NCBI RefSeq assembly: GCF_013409645.1
Contig: NZ_JACCBG010000001.1
Location: forward strand, 1,240,001 to 1,304,000
DNA: 64,000 bases
Source of the DNA: Nocardioides panaciterrulae
GTDB lineage: Bacteria > Actinomycetota > Actinomycetes > Propionibacteriales > Nocardioidaceae
Direction: 5' to 3'
Positions 51,854-60,790 of this stretch are shown here, piece by piece. Every line of letters begins with the position of its first letter. Position 1 is the stretch's first letter. Made by a program: the position numbers and the translations under genes. Below the pieces are notes generated by a model. That model was not told the DNA's origin and made no database searches. It worked only from the letters and a program-made list of their open reading frames with translations.

Positions 51854-53401
51854 GTGGGAGCGGGTGCACGGTGGTGGTTGCTGTTGTCGCTGGTCGTCGC
51901 GACCACCGCCGTCGTGGTCCGGCTGCTCATGGTGCTGCGCGGCGCGGGGCTGGGCGGGATGCTGTCCTACGACGACGGGGTCTACTACTCCGCCGCGGGG
52001 TCCCTGGTCTGGGGACGGCTGCCGTACCGCGACTTCCTGCTGCTGCACCCGCCGGGCATCGTCGTCGCGCTCACCCCGTTCGCGGCCTTCGGACGGCTGA
52101 CCAGCGACCTGCTCGGCTTCGAGGTCGCCCGGCTGGCCTGGATGCTGCTCGGCGCGCTCAACGCCGGGCTGGTCGTGGTCGCCGCGCGCCGGTTCGGGCT
52201 GGTCGCGGCGGGGGCGGCGGGGTTCTTCTACGCGCTGTGGCCCGCGGCCGCGCAGACCGAGACGACCACCCGGCTCGAGCCGCTGCTGAGCCTGGGGGTG
52301 CTGCTGGCGCTGGCGCTGCTGGCCGGCCCGCTCGGCGCGAGGTCCCGGCCAGGGCACCTGGTCGCCGGGGGCGCGCTCGGGTTCGCGCTGGCAGTGAAGA
52401 TCTGGGCGGTGGTGCCGGTGGCGGTGATCTGGTGGTGGTGCCGCCGGAGCCTCGGGCCGGTCGCCGCGCGGCGGGTGGGGCTGGCGGCCGTCGGGACCGC
52501 GCTCGCGCTCTACCTCCCGTTCTGGCTGGCGGCGCCCGGACCGATGACCCGGATGGTGGTCCTCGACCAGCTGGGCCGCACCCGCGCACCGGTGCCCGTG
52601 ACCGAGCGGCTGGCCGAGGTGCTGGGCGGCACCTCGTCGTCCGCGACGACCGCGCTGACCGAGGTCGTCATGCTGCTGCTGGTGGCGCTGGCGCTGGTCG
52701 GGCGACGACCGCTGGGGCGGTGGGCGGTCGGCCTGCTCGGCCTCCAGCTGGCGGTGCTGCTCGCCGGACCGCCGTTCTTCTCCTTCTACGCCGCGTACGT
52801 CGTCCCCGCGCTCGCGCTCGTGGTCGCGGCGGCGGTCGCGACCGTCGGCGACGCCCTGGGGTGGCTCCGCCTCGCCCGCCCCGCGGTCGCGCCGACCGCC
52901 CGGGCGGGTGCGCTGGCGGTGCTCGGCGTCGGCCTGCTGCCGCTGGTGCTCGTCGACGCGCGGGCGGCCCCCGGCGTACCCCTGCCGGGCGGAGAGCTGC
53001 AGGCGCTCACCGCCACCAGCCGGTGCGTGACCTCGGACTCCCCGGGGATGCTGGTGCTGCTCGACCGGCTCGGACGCAACCTGTCGCGGGACTGCCCGGT
53101 GCCGGTCGACGTCAGCGGGATCACCTACGACTCCGCGAGCATCCAGCGCGACGGCCACCACGTGCCGCGCGCGCACAACGGGGTCTGGCAGCGGGCCCTG
53201 CGCCGCTACCTCCTCTCAGGCGGCACGACGGTGGTCGCCCGGCCCGGGGCCGACCGGTTGAGCCCGCGGACCCGCTCGGTGCTGCGCCGGCTGCCGGTGC
53301 TGCACCAGGGGGAGGGGTACACCCTGTTCGCGGTGCCGCCGGCCCTGCGCACCGCCGTGCTCCCCGGCCACGAGCCCGGCCCTGCCACCCTGACGCCCTG
53401 A
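51854..53401 (+). CDS. polytopic membrane glycosyltransferase (GT39/ArnT-like, GT-C fold)
   Basis: A 515-residue protein with around ten transmembrane helices. The first loop has LSYDDGVYYSAAGSLVWGRL with the Asp-Asp pair expected of lipid-phosphate-sugar GT-C enzymes, then PYRDFLLLHPPGIVVALTPF. A C-terminal extracytoplasmic domain of about 150 residues follows, with two cysteines (TSRCVTSDSP, LSRDCPVP). The GTG at 51854 is a guess; the ribosome site is weak. It probably transfers a sugar from a polyprenyl phosphate donor to an envelope acceptor. Confidence 0.83.
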   Translation: MGAGARWWLLLSLVVATTAVVVRLLMVLRGAGLGGMLSYDDGVYYSAAGSLVWGRLPYRDFLLLHPPGIVVALTPFAAFGRLTSDLLGFEVARLAWMLLGALNAGLVVVAARRFGLVAAGAAGFFYALWPAAAQTETTTRLEPLLSLGVLLALALLAGPLGARSRPGHLVAGGALGFALAVKIWAVVPVAVIWWWCRRSLGPVAARRVGLAAVGTALALYLPFWLAAPGPMTRMVVLDQLGRTRAPVPVTERLAEVLGGTSSSATTALTEVVMLLLVALALVGRRPLGRWAVGLLGLQLAVLLAGPPFFSFYAAYVVPALALVVAAAVATVGDALGWLRLARPAVAPTARAGALAVLGVGLLPLVLVDARAAPGVPLPGGELQALTATSRCVTSDSPGMLVLLDRLGRNLSRDCPVPVDVSGITYDSASIQRDGHHVPRAHNGVWQRALRRYLLSGGTTVVARPGADRLSPRTRSVLRRLPVLHQGEGYTLFAVPPALRTAVLPGHEPGPATLTP

Positions 53402-53493
53402 CCTCGCCCTGACCCCGCCCCTCGCCGCGGCGGTCGGGCCCGAGCCGGATTCGGTTTGCCCTGTCGATCCGCTGGGGGTTGTCAGGGTGTTCT

Positions 53494-53556
53494 CTCGGTT
53501 GGGGGGCGTTGCAACGGCCCCCAACCGAGGGAATCCCCGGCTGGCCGGGGATTCCC
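53494..53556. repeat. two adjoining long hairpins upstream of jetA
   Basis: The first palindrome (53494-53529) has arms CTCGGTTGGGGG and CCCCCAACCGAG around the self-complementary CGTTGCAACG. The second (53529-53556) has arms GGGAATCCCCGG and CCGGGGATTCCC around CTGG. They share one base and are perfect or nearly so. They follow the glycosyltransferase stop by 92 bp and precede jetA by 110 bp. Terminator pair, or a mobile REP-like unit, are both possible. Confidence 0.8.
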
Positions 53557-53666
53557 GCAGCCTCGCCCGCCCCAGCGACCACCCGGCCGCGAGCGGGCCG
53601 GGCGGTCGGTGGCATGCTGTCTGGCCGCTGTGCCCGGAGGGCGGCCGGCGTGGTGGGAGGGAAGCG

Positions 53667-55178
53667 ATGAGCGACGTGGCGGGCGAGCTCGCGCGCGTGC
53701 GCGGCGCGTTCGAGCAGCCCACGCTGACGCTGCTGCACCAGCGTCAGGCGCCGGTGGTGATCGCGGTCTTCCGGTCCGCGTTCGGTCGCGACAACCGGCC
53801 GATCCCCACCGCGCGGCTGCACGCGGTCGTCGACGACCACCTGGCCGAGCTCCGGCTGGCGGGGGAGAAGGAGCTGCCCTCCGGCACCGGACGCGAGCTG
53901 TGCCAGCGCTGGATGCGCGGTCAGTGGCTGGTGCGGGCGCTCGACGAGCGCGGCCAGGAGGTCTACACGCTCACCTCGCACGCGCAGCAGGCCCTCGAGC
54001 TGGTCAAGACGCTCTCCCGGGACCGGGCGACGCTCAGCGAGCACCGGATCGCGACGATCCTGACCACGGTCCGCCGGTTCAACGGCGAGGCCAACCCCGA
54101 CCGCGGCACCCGGGTGGCGATCCTCAACGCCGAGATCGGCCGGCTCACGGCCGAGCGGGACCGGTTGGTCGACGGCGAGGAGCTCGCGCTGCTGAGCGAG
54201 GACTACATGCTCGAGGGCTTCACCGAGCTGCAGTCGCTGATCTCGGCGCTGCCCAGCGACTTCGCGCGGGTGGAGGAGCGGTTCGCCGAGATCCGCTCGG
54301 AGATCCTGGCGTCCTTCCGTGCCGAGGACCGTCCCGCGGGCGAGGTCATCGACGACTACCTCGCCCGCGCCGACGCGCTGATGACGGCCACCCCGGAGGG
54401 GCGCGCGTTCGAGGGTGCGTTCGCGCTGCTCCGCGACGACGCGATGGTCGCCCAGCTGCGCGAGGACATGAACGCGCTGCTCGACCACCCGCTCGCCGAG
54501 GCGATCCTCGCCGACGCCGACCGCGCCGAGCTGCGCGGCACCGTACGGCTGGTGCGCGACGGCCTGGACCGGGTGCTCTCCCAGCGGTCCCGGGTGACCT
54601 CGACGCTCAAGGAGTACATCGTCTCCCACGACGGGGCCCGCGACCGCGAGCTCGAGCAGACGCTGCGCCAGATCGAGTCGGAGCTGACCACCTGGATGGC
54701 CGCCTCCGGCCCGCGCTCCACGATCGGCCTGCCGCTGCTGCCGGCGCGCGTCGACGTCGACCACCTGCGCGAGCGGTTCCACGACCCTGCCGACGACCTC
54801 GGGCCGGCCCGGCTCGCCGACACTCCCCGGGCGGAGTCCGAGAGCCCGTCGTACGCCGAGCTCCTGGCGCAGGGCGGCCCGTCCCTCCCGGCGCTGCGGG
54901 AGCGGCTGGACGCCGCGCTGCGCTCGCCCGACGCGGCCAGCTCGCTGGGCGAGCTGTTCGACAGCCTCGACTCGTCCCTGCGGCGGCCCGTGGAGATCCT
55001 CGGCCTGCTGCACCTCGCCGCCGACCACGACCTGACCGCGGAGCCGGCGCTGGAGCACTACCGCGCGGTGCGCGCCGACGGCTCCGCGCGGAGCTTCGCG
55101 GTGCCCCGGTTCGCCCTGCCGGACCCGCCCGTCCCGGACCCGTCCGACCCCGAGCTCGCGCCGGAGGAGACCCGATGA
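53667..55178 (+). CDS. jetA: Wadjet protein JetA (DUF3375, MksF/kleisin-like)
   Basis: A 503-residue DUF3375 protein, the kleisin-type subunit of Wadjet/MksBEFG SMC complexes. Family features: ARVRGAFEQPTLTLLHQRQA, PVVIAVFRSAFGRDNRPIPT, ELCQRWMRGQWLVRALDERG, EEVYTLTSHAQQAL-like segment at about 90-105, LSEHRIATILTTVRRFNGEA and a long helical middle. GGGAGGGAAG precedes the ATG. It is coupled by ATGA to jetB. In plasmid restriction the complex extrudes circular DNA loops; the JetD subunit then cuts. No jetD was found here. Confidence 0.88.
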   Translation: MSDVAGELARVRGAFEQPTLTLLHQRQAPVVIAVFRSAFGRDNRPIPTARLHAVVDDHLAELRLAGEKELPSGTGRELCQRWMRGQWLVRALDERGQEVYTLTSHAQQALELVKTLSRDRATLSEHRIATILTTVRRFNGEANPDRGTRVAILNAEIGRLTAERDRLVDGEELALLSEDYMLEGFTELQSLISALPSDFARVEERFAEIRSEILASFRAEDRPAGEVIDDYLARADALMTATPEGRAFEGAFALLRDDAMVAQLREDMNALLDHPLAEAILADADRAELRGTVRLVRDGLDRVLSQRSRVTSTLKEYIVSHDGARDRELEQTLRQIESELTTWMAASGPRSTIGLPLLPARVDVDHLRERFHDPADDLGPARLADTPRAESESPSYAELLAQGGPSLPALRERLDAALRSPDAASSLGELFDSLDSSLRRPVEILGLLHLAADHDLTAEPALEHYRAVRADGSARSFAVPRFALPDPPVPDPSDPELAPEETR

Positions 55179-55948
55179 GCACCGACCTGACCGAGACCGA
55201 GCCGATCCAGGGGGAGCCGGTCGCGGGGGAGTTCACCGCGCTCGACGACGACGACCCCACCCGCGAGGCCACCGCCTCGGTCTCGCTGTTCGAGGGCGAC
55301 GAGGGCAGCCTGGAGCTCGCCGAGCGCCGGGCCTTGGTCGCCCTGCTCAAGCAGCGCTTCATCAGCGCGCGCACCCACCCCCGCGACTGGCAGGCGCTGG
55401 TCGCCAACGAGCGGGTGCTCCGCTCACGCCTCAACGACCTGTTCCTCGAGCTGCAGGTCGACCCGGTCCGCGAGGTCGCCTGGAAGCGGCAGGCGACCCC
55501 TGAGACCGGACCGCGGTTCCCCACGCTGCTGCACGACACCGCGTGGAGCCGGGAGGAGACGATCGTGCTGGTGCACCTGCGCGACCGGTTCCGCGCGGCG
55601 ACGGCCGCGGGCGAGCAGCGCGTCCACGTCGACCGGGAGGACGTGGTCCGCCACGTGGCCGGCTTCCGTCCCACGCACGCCACCGACGTCGCCGGGGACG
55701 AGAAACGGGCCCGCAACGCCGTGAGCAGCATCAACAAGGCCGGCCTGCTCATCGGGTCGCCGACCGACGACCGGTTCGAGGTCTCCGAGGCGATCGAGTC
55801 GCTGCTGCCGCTGGAGCTGCTGCGCGAGCTGCTCGACGGGCTGCGGCGCACCAACGACCCCGCCGCCCAGGCGGCCGAGGACCCACTCTTCGCCGGCTTC
55901 GAGGGCGAGGTCGAGCCGCACGAGAACGACCCGGAGGAGCAGCCGTGA
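55175..55948 (+). CDS. jetB: Wadjet protein JetB (DUF4194, MksE-like)
   Basis: A 257-residue DUF4194 protein, the KITE/MksE-type subunit binding the kleisin. Segments: ELAERRALVALLKQRFISAR, ERVLRSRLNDLFLELQVDPV, TLLHDTAWSREETIVLVHLR and EDVVRHVAGFRPTHATDVAG, with tandem winged-helix character. Acidic N- and C-terminal tails. Four-base overlaps on both sides show a single polycistronic unit with jetA and jetC. Confidence 0.88.
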   Translation: MSTDLTETEPIQGEPVAGEFTALDDDDPTREATASVSLFEGDEGSLELAERRALVALLKQRFISARTHPRDWQALVANERVLRSRLNDLFLELQVDPVREVAWKRQATPETGPRFPTLLHDTAWSREETIVLVHLRDRFRAATAAGEQRVHVDREDVVRHVAGFRPTHATDVAGDEKRARNAVSSINKAGLLIGSPTDDRFEVSEAIESLLPLELLRELLDGLRRTNDPAAQAAEDPLFAGFEGEVEPHENDPEEQP

Positions 55949-58900
55949 GCACCGACCTCGAGACCGGGCCGTTCGGGCCGTCCGGGCCGTCCGACGGCGC
56001 GGAGACCGCCCCGGACCCGGACGGCGACGCCGCGCCGGGGGAGGGCCTGTTCGACCACGGCAGCGTGACGACGCCGGCCGACGACACCCTGCAGTGGCGG
56101 GCCGAGCTGCTGCAGCTGGTCAACTGGGGTGGGTTCTCCGGGAGCGCGCGCGTGGACCTGCACGGCGACGCGACGATGATGTCCGGCGCGTCCGGGGTCG
56201 GCAAGAGCACCGTGCTCGACGCCTACACGGCGCTGATGATGCCCTCGGACACCAAGTTCAACGGGGCCTCCAACGACGCGGTCGCCGGCCGGGCCCGGGG
56301 CGTCGGCCAGCGCAACCTGCTGTCCTACCTGCGCGGCGCGGTCGACGTGGTCGACGACCCCCGCACCGGGCGACCGGTCGAGCGGCTGCTGCGCGGGCGC
56401 AACGTCGACACCTGGGGCGCGGTCGCGATGACCTTCGTCAACGACCAGCAGCGCCGCTTCACCGTGCTGCGCACCTACTACGTGCCGCGCCGGGCCACCC
56501 GCTCGGGCGACGTGCAGATGCAGCTGGCCACCCTGGACGCGCTGGTGGACCTCGCCGGACTCGAGGCCGCCGTACCCGACCGGTTCCACGCCAACACCCT
56601 CAAGAAGCTCTACCCGGGCCTCCGCGTGCACCGCACGTACGCCGAGTTCGCGGCCGTCCTGCACGCCCGGCTCGGCATCGGCGCCAACGGTGACGGCGCC
56701 AAGGCGCTGCGGCTGCTGGCCCGGATCCAGGCCGGCAACCAGGTGCGCAGCGTCGACGAGCTCTACAAGGAGATGGTGCTCGAGCGGCCGGCGACGTTCG
56801 CGGCCGCCGACCGTGCGATCGAGCACTTCGACGACCTCGAGTCGGCGTACACCGCGATGCGCACCGAGGAGCAGAAGCTCGACCTGCTGGCGCCGATCAC
56901 CGGGCTGCAGCAGCGCAAGACGGTGGCGCAGGCCCGGACCCGCGAGCTCGACGCCTTCGGGGTGACCTCGACGGGTGACACGCCGGTGCGGCTCTGGCTG
57001 CTGCGCACCCATGCCCGGCTGCTGGGCGCCGCGGTCGACACCAACCGACGGGGCCGGCTGCGGGTGGCCGACGAGCTGCAGGCGAGCGCCCGCGCCGAGA
57101 CCGCGCTGGCCGCCGACCTCGAGGCCGCCAAGCAGGAGCACCGGGCCGCCGGCGGTGCCAGCCTCGAGCGGCTCGGCGTCGACGCCGAGCGGGAGCGGGT
57201 GCTGCGCGAGGAGCGGGCCGCCCGCCGCGACTCGTTGCTGGAGCGGCTCGCCCCGCTCGCCGACGGCGGGGCCGAGGAGGCGCTGGCGTCGCGCGAGGAG
57301 TTCGCCGCCCTGCGGGCGCGGGCCGAGGCCTGGCTCGCGGCCCACGCGCAGGAGGCGGCCGACCTGGTCGCCCGCCGCGATCAGGTGATGGGCGAGCGCT
57401 ACCCGCTGCTCGCGCGGCGCAAGGAGCTGGAGGCCGAGCGGGGCTCGCTCGAGGGCCGCGCCGGCCGGGTGCCCGAGCGGCTGCACGCGCTGCGCGCCGA
57501 GGTGGCGCGGGCGAGCGGGCTGTCGCTGGAGGAGCTGCCGTTCGTCGCCGAGCTGATCGACGTCGCCCCGGCCGAGTCCCGGTGGCGGCTCGCGATCGAG
57601 ACCGTGCTCGCCGGGTCGGCGCGGCTGCTGCTGGTGCCGGCCGACCGGCTCGAGCACTTCTCGGCGGCGATCGACTCGCTGCGGCTGCGGGGCCGGCTGA
57701 CCTTCGAGGGCGCCGAGCTGGAGCTGGACGGGCCGACGACGACCGACCCGGACCGGGTGGCCGGCAAGCTGCTGTTCCGCGACTCGCCGTTCCGGGGCTG
57801 GGTGCAGCGGCACGTCGCCGAGCCGGCCCGCAACGCGCTGTGCGTGGAGTCCGCCGACGAGCTCGGCGACGGCGGCTACCGGGTCACCGCGGCGGGCCAG
57901 ACCCGGTCGGGCCGGCGGGGCTCGCACGGCCGCGGCGAGCAGCGCAACATCATCGGCTTCAGCAACGCCGACGCGCTCGCCGAGCTCGACCAGGAGCTCG
58001 CCGGGATCGAGGAGGCGCTGACCGGGCTCGACCGGCGGCTGGCCGAGGTCGAGGCCGCGACCCGGGTGCTGGAGCAGCGGCGGACGGCGTACGACGCGGT
58101 GCGCAGCCAGGGCTTCGACGACCTCGACGTGGTCAGCTGCGACACCCGGATCGCCGAGCTGGAGCGGCGGCGCGAGGACCTCCTCTCCGCCGACGACCGG
58201 CTCGAGACGATCGAGCAGCAGATCGCGGGGCTCGAGGCCGCCCTCGAGACCGCCCGCCGCCAGCGCTACCAGCTCGACGAGGAGCGGCGCCGGCTGGACG
58301 CCGAGCACGGCGAGCTGGTCGAGGCCGAGGACCAGGTCAACGACGAGCTGGAGCGGATCGGCACGGTCCGGGTCGTGCTCACCGAGGAGCAGGCCGCCCG
58401 GCTCGACGAGGAGTTCGCGGTCGCGGCCGCTCCGGACGACCCCGAGGACCTCGGCCGCTTCCACGAGAACGCGGGCCGTCTGCAGGTCCGGCTCAACGAG
58501 GCGGTCGCCGGCGCCCAGGTCGAGGTGGAGCAGGTGGACCGGGAGCTGGGCAACATCTTCCGCAGCTACCAGTTCCAGTGGGAGGACCCGAACCTCGGCA
58601 CCACCTCGGACTCCGTGGCCGACTACGCGCGGATCCTCGCCGAGATCGAGGCCACCGGCCTGGCCCAGCGCCGCAGCGAGTGGCGCCGCCGGCTCACCGA
58701 GTGGAGCGGCCAGGACCTGGTGCCGCTGGCCGGCGCGATGTCGGCGTCGGTCGAGGAGATCGAGGACCGGCTCGAGCCGATCAACGCGATCCTGCGCCGG
58801 CTGGAGTTCGGTGCCGCGAAGGACCGGCTGCGGATCCGGCTGCGGCGTCTGGCGCCCGCCCACGTGCAGGTGTTCGTCCGTGAGCTGCGCGAGCTCTCGA

Positions 58901-59430
58901 GGGGCACCGGTCGCGACCTCACCGAGGAGCAGATGGAGGCCCGCTTCGCCCAGCTGCGGCGGTTCATGGAGCAGCTGCGGCGCCCTGAGCACGGGTACGA
59001 CGGTGAGCGCGGCTCCGACCGCGACCGGCTGCTCGACGTGCGCCGGCACGTCGAGATCAGTGCCGAGCGCTACGACCGGCTCACCGGCGAGCTGAAGGCG
59101 ACCTACCGCACCCTCGGCGAGAAGAGTGGCGGGGAGTCCCAGGAGCTGGTCGCGTTCATCGTGGGCTCGGCGCTGCGGTTCCGGCTCGGCGACGAGATGC
59201 GCTCCCGGCCCCGCTTCGCCCCGGTGTTCCTGGACGAGGGCTTCGTCAAGGCCGACTCGGAGTTCGCGGGCCGTGCCGTACGGGCCTGGAAGGGGCTCGG
59301 CTTCCAGCTCGTCATCGGGGTCCCGCTGGACAAGGTCACCGGGCTCGAGCCGCACATGGACGCGCTGCTGGTCATCACGAAGCACCCCGAGACCCACCTG
59401 TCGGCGATCCACGCCCTCACCGACGCCTGA
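55945..59430 (+). CDS. jetC: Wadjet protein JetC (SMC-like ATPase, MksB type)
   Basis: A 1,161-residue SMC-like ATPase. Walker A is SGASGVGKSTVLDAYTALM (residues 80-98), long coiled coils lie at about 300-520 and 650-800, the hinge region is near 520-640, the signature is GEKSGGESQELVAFIVGSAL near 1057, and Walker B is FAPVFLDEGFVKADSEF near 1091. An unusual Pro/Asp-rich leader of about 45 residues precedes the first strand. GTG start overlaps jetB (GTGA). Together with JetA and JetB it forms the loop-extruding motor. Base composition and codon use look like neighbouring genes. Confidence 0.9.
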   Translation: MSTDLETGPFGPSGPSDGAETAPDPDGDAAPGEGLFDHGSVTTPADDTLQWRAELLQLVNWGGFSGSARVDLHGDATMMSGASGVGKSTVLDAYTALMMPSDTKFNGASNDAVAGRARGVGQRNLLSYLRGAVDVVDDPRTGRPVERLLRGRNVDTWGAVAMTFVNDQQRRFTVLRTYYVPRRATRSGDVQMQLATLDALVDLAGLEAAVPDRFHANTLKKLYPGLRVHRTYAEFAAVLHARLGIGANGDGAKALRLLARIQAGNQVRSVDELYKEMVLERPATFAAADRAIEHFDDLESAYTAMRTEEQKLDLLAPITGLQQRKTVAQARTRELDAFGVTSTGDTPVRLWLLRTHARLLGAAVDTNRRGRLRVADELQASARAETALAADLEAAKQEHRAAGGASLERLGVDAERERVLREERAARRDSLLERLAPLADGGAEEALASREEFAALRARAEAWLAAHAQEAADLVARRDQVMGERYPLLARRKELEAERGSLEGRAGRVPERLHALRAEVARASGLSLEELPFVAELIDVAPAESRWRLAIETVLAGSARLLLVPADRLEHFSAAIDSLRLRGRLTFEGAELELDGPTTTDPDRVAGKLLFRDSPFRGWVQRHVAEPARNALCVESADELGDGGYRVTAAGQTRSGRRGSHGRGEQRNIIGFSNADALAELDQELAGIEEALTGLDRRLAEVEAATRVLEQRRTAYDAVRSQGFDDLDVVSCDTRIAELERRREDLLSADDRLETIEQQIAGLEAALETARRQRYQLDEERRRLDAEHGELVEAEDQVNDELERIGTVRVVLTEEQAARLDEEFAVAAAPDDPEDLGRFHENAGRLQVRLNEAVAGAQVEVEQVDRELGNIFRSYQFQWEDPNLGTTSDSVADYARILAEIEATGLAQRRSEWRRRLTEWSGQDLVPLAGAMSASVEEIEDRLEPINAILRRLEFGAAKDRLRIRLRRLAPAHVQVFVRELRELSRGTGRDLTEEQMEARFAQLRRFMEQLRRPEHGYDGERGSDRDRLLDVRRHVEISAERYDRLTGELKATYRTLGEKSGGESQELVAFIVGSALRFRLGDEMRSRPRFAPVFLDEGFVKADSEFAGRAVRAWKGLGFQLVIGVPLDKVTGLEPHMDALLVITKHPETHLSAIHALTDA

Positions 59431-59433
59431 GCC

Positions 59434-59549
59434 CGCCGAGTCGGCGCTCGTTGACACCGGGCCCCCGCCGAGTCGGCGCTCGTTGACACCCGGAGCCCGC
59501 CGAGTCGGCGCTCGTTGACACCCGGAGCGGTCAACCTGCGCCGACTCGG
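59434..59549. repeat. 32-bp-period tandem repeat with a fourth inverted copy
   Basis: CGCCGAGTCGGCGCTCGTTG with ACACC (25 bp) occurs identically at 59434, 59466 and 59498, an exact 32-bp period with seven-base variable joints. A fourth copy at 59530-59549 is in opposite orientation with two differences. Each unit contains the small dyad GCCGA-G-TCGGC. The inverted copy could pair with a direct copy to form a strong terminator after jetC. Confidence 0.85.
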
Positions 59550-59626
59550 GGGGCTTCACCCAGCCTTCATGGCGGCTCGGCAGAATCGACGGGCACCTCA
59601 CCCGCCCGAACGGAGACGACCACCGC

Positions 59627-60721
59627 ATGCCCGACCTGCACCCGGACACCGCGACGCGCACGCAGCCGGACCCCGACACCGAGGCCACCCACCGCGAGGC
59701 GCTGCCCTCCTGGGTGCTCCGGGTCTGGGCGGTCATGGTCGTGTTCGGGGTCATCACGCTGGTCCGGTCCTCCGCCGTCGGCATCCCGCTGAAGGACCCG
59801 CACGGGCACATCCTGCGGTCGAAGATCGCCTACACGCTGGTGGCCTTCACCGCGTTCGTCCTCATCGAGGCCGCCACCCGGGTGCCCCGTCGCGGCTGGA
59901 GCGCGACCGCGCTGGTGACGGCCGTGCGCGAGCGGTGGACGCGCCGACGGCTCCTCCTGGCCGGTCTCGCCGTGCTCGCGTACCACCTCGTCTACTTCTG
60001 CTACCACAACCTGAAGAGCTGGGACGTCTTCATCGCGCCCCACGACCAGATGCTCGAATCCGTGGACCACTGGCTCTTCCTGGGCCACAGCCCGGCCGTC
60101 CTCCTCCACGACCTGCTCGGGCAGCACGCGGCGGCCTGGGTGCTGATGGTCTGGTACGAGTCGTTCCCCACGCTCGAGCAGCTGGCGATCCCGGCGGCCC
60201 TGGTCTTCGCCCCGCGGATGCGGGAGGCGTACGTCGGGGTCGCGTCGGGGCTGTGGATCTGGATCCTCGGCACCGCGTCGTACTACGCGATCCCGACGCT
60301 CGGGCCGTTCAACGCGGCGCCGCGCGACTTCAGCGGCCTGCCCCACATGATGATCCAGGACACCCAGGCGAGGTACCTCGCGCAGCGCAACGACCTGCTG
60401 GCGCACCCGCACGCCCCGGACGCGTTCGCGCAGATCTCGGCGTTCGCCAGCCTGCACGTGGGCGTCACGACCACGATCCTGCTGATGTTCCGCTACTACG
60501 GGATGCGCCGGTCCACCCGGGCCATGACGGTCTTCCTGATCGGCACGATCGTGGCCACCATTTACCTGGGCTGGCACTTCGCGGTCGACGACATCGCCGG
60601 GCTGTTCATCGGCTGGCTGTCGGTCCGTCTCGGGCGCTGGACGATCCACCCGCCGGCGCGCGCCGCACGTGAGGTCGCGTCCGGGCGACCGAAATTGGGG
60701 AGCGGCTCGCAATTGCGTTGA
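59627..60721 (+). CDS. PAP2-superfamily membrane phosphatase/phosphotransferase
   Basis: A 364-residue integral membrane protein with about eight helices, of the PAP2_3 (inositolphosphotransferase-like) subgroup. Catalytic motifs are degenerate but placed as expected: FASLHVGVTTTILLMF for the central His and GWHFAVDDIAGLFIGW for the H-x3-D motif; KSWDVFIAPHDQMLESVDHW precedes them. It may act on lipid phosphates or make phosphoinositol lipids. Its start is separated from jetC by about 200 bp filled with repeats. Confidence 0.85.
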   Translation: MPDLHPDTATRTQPDPDTEATHREALPSWVLRVWAVMVVFGVITLVRSSAVGIPLKDPHGHILRSKIAYTLVAFTAFVLIEAATRVPRRGWSATALVTAVRERWTRRRLLLAGLAVLAYHLVYFCYHNLKSWDVFIAPHDQMLESVDHWLFLGHSPAVLLHDLLGQHAAAWVLMVWYESFPTLEQLAIPAALVFAPRMREAYVGVASGLWIWILGTASYYAIPTLGPFNAAPRDFSGLPHMMIQDTQARYLAQRNDLLAHPHAPDAFAQISAFASLHVGVTTTILLMFRYYGMRRSTRAMTVFLIGTIVATIYLGWHFAVDDIAGLFIGWLSVRLGRWTIHPPARAAREVASGRPKLGSGSQLR

Positions 60722-60755
60722 CAGTCGGGGCAGGTGCGCCCTAGACCGAGCAGTG

Positions 60756-60776
60756 GGGACCTCGTGCCGAGGTCCC
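60756..60776. terminator. 9-bp hairpin between PAP2 and cupredoxin genes
   Basis: GGGACCTCG and its complement CGAGGTCCC around TGC. It ends 14 bases before the cupredoxin ATG, so it could terminate the PAP2 transcript or fold close to the ribosome site GAGGGTGGG. Confidence 0.55.
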
Positions 60777-60790
60777 GAGGGTGGGTCACC

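Noticed and set aside
53402..53666. A hidden jetD or other gene before jetA
   Set aside because: The 265-bp gap is filled with hairpins and has no frame with a ribosome site; jetD needs about 400 codons.
59434..59549. A CRISPR array
   Set aside because: The unit repeats are separated by only seven bases, there are three direct copies, and there are no cas genes.
54607..59811. A 1,734-codon open frame antisense to the jet operon
   Set aside because: High-GC third positions keep this frame open; it has low-complexity, Arg/Gly/Leu-rich translation, no ribosome site and no family match, while the plus-strand genes are clear.
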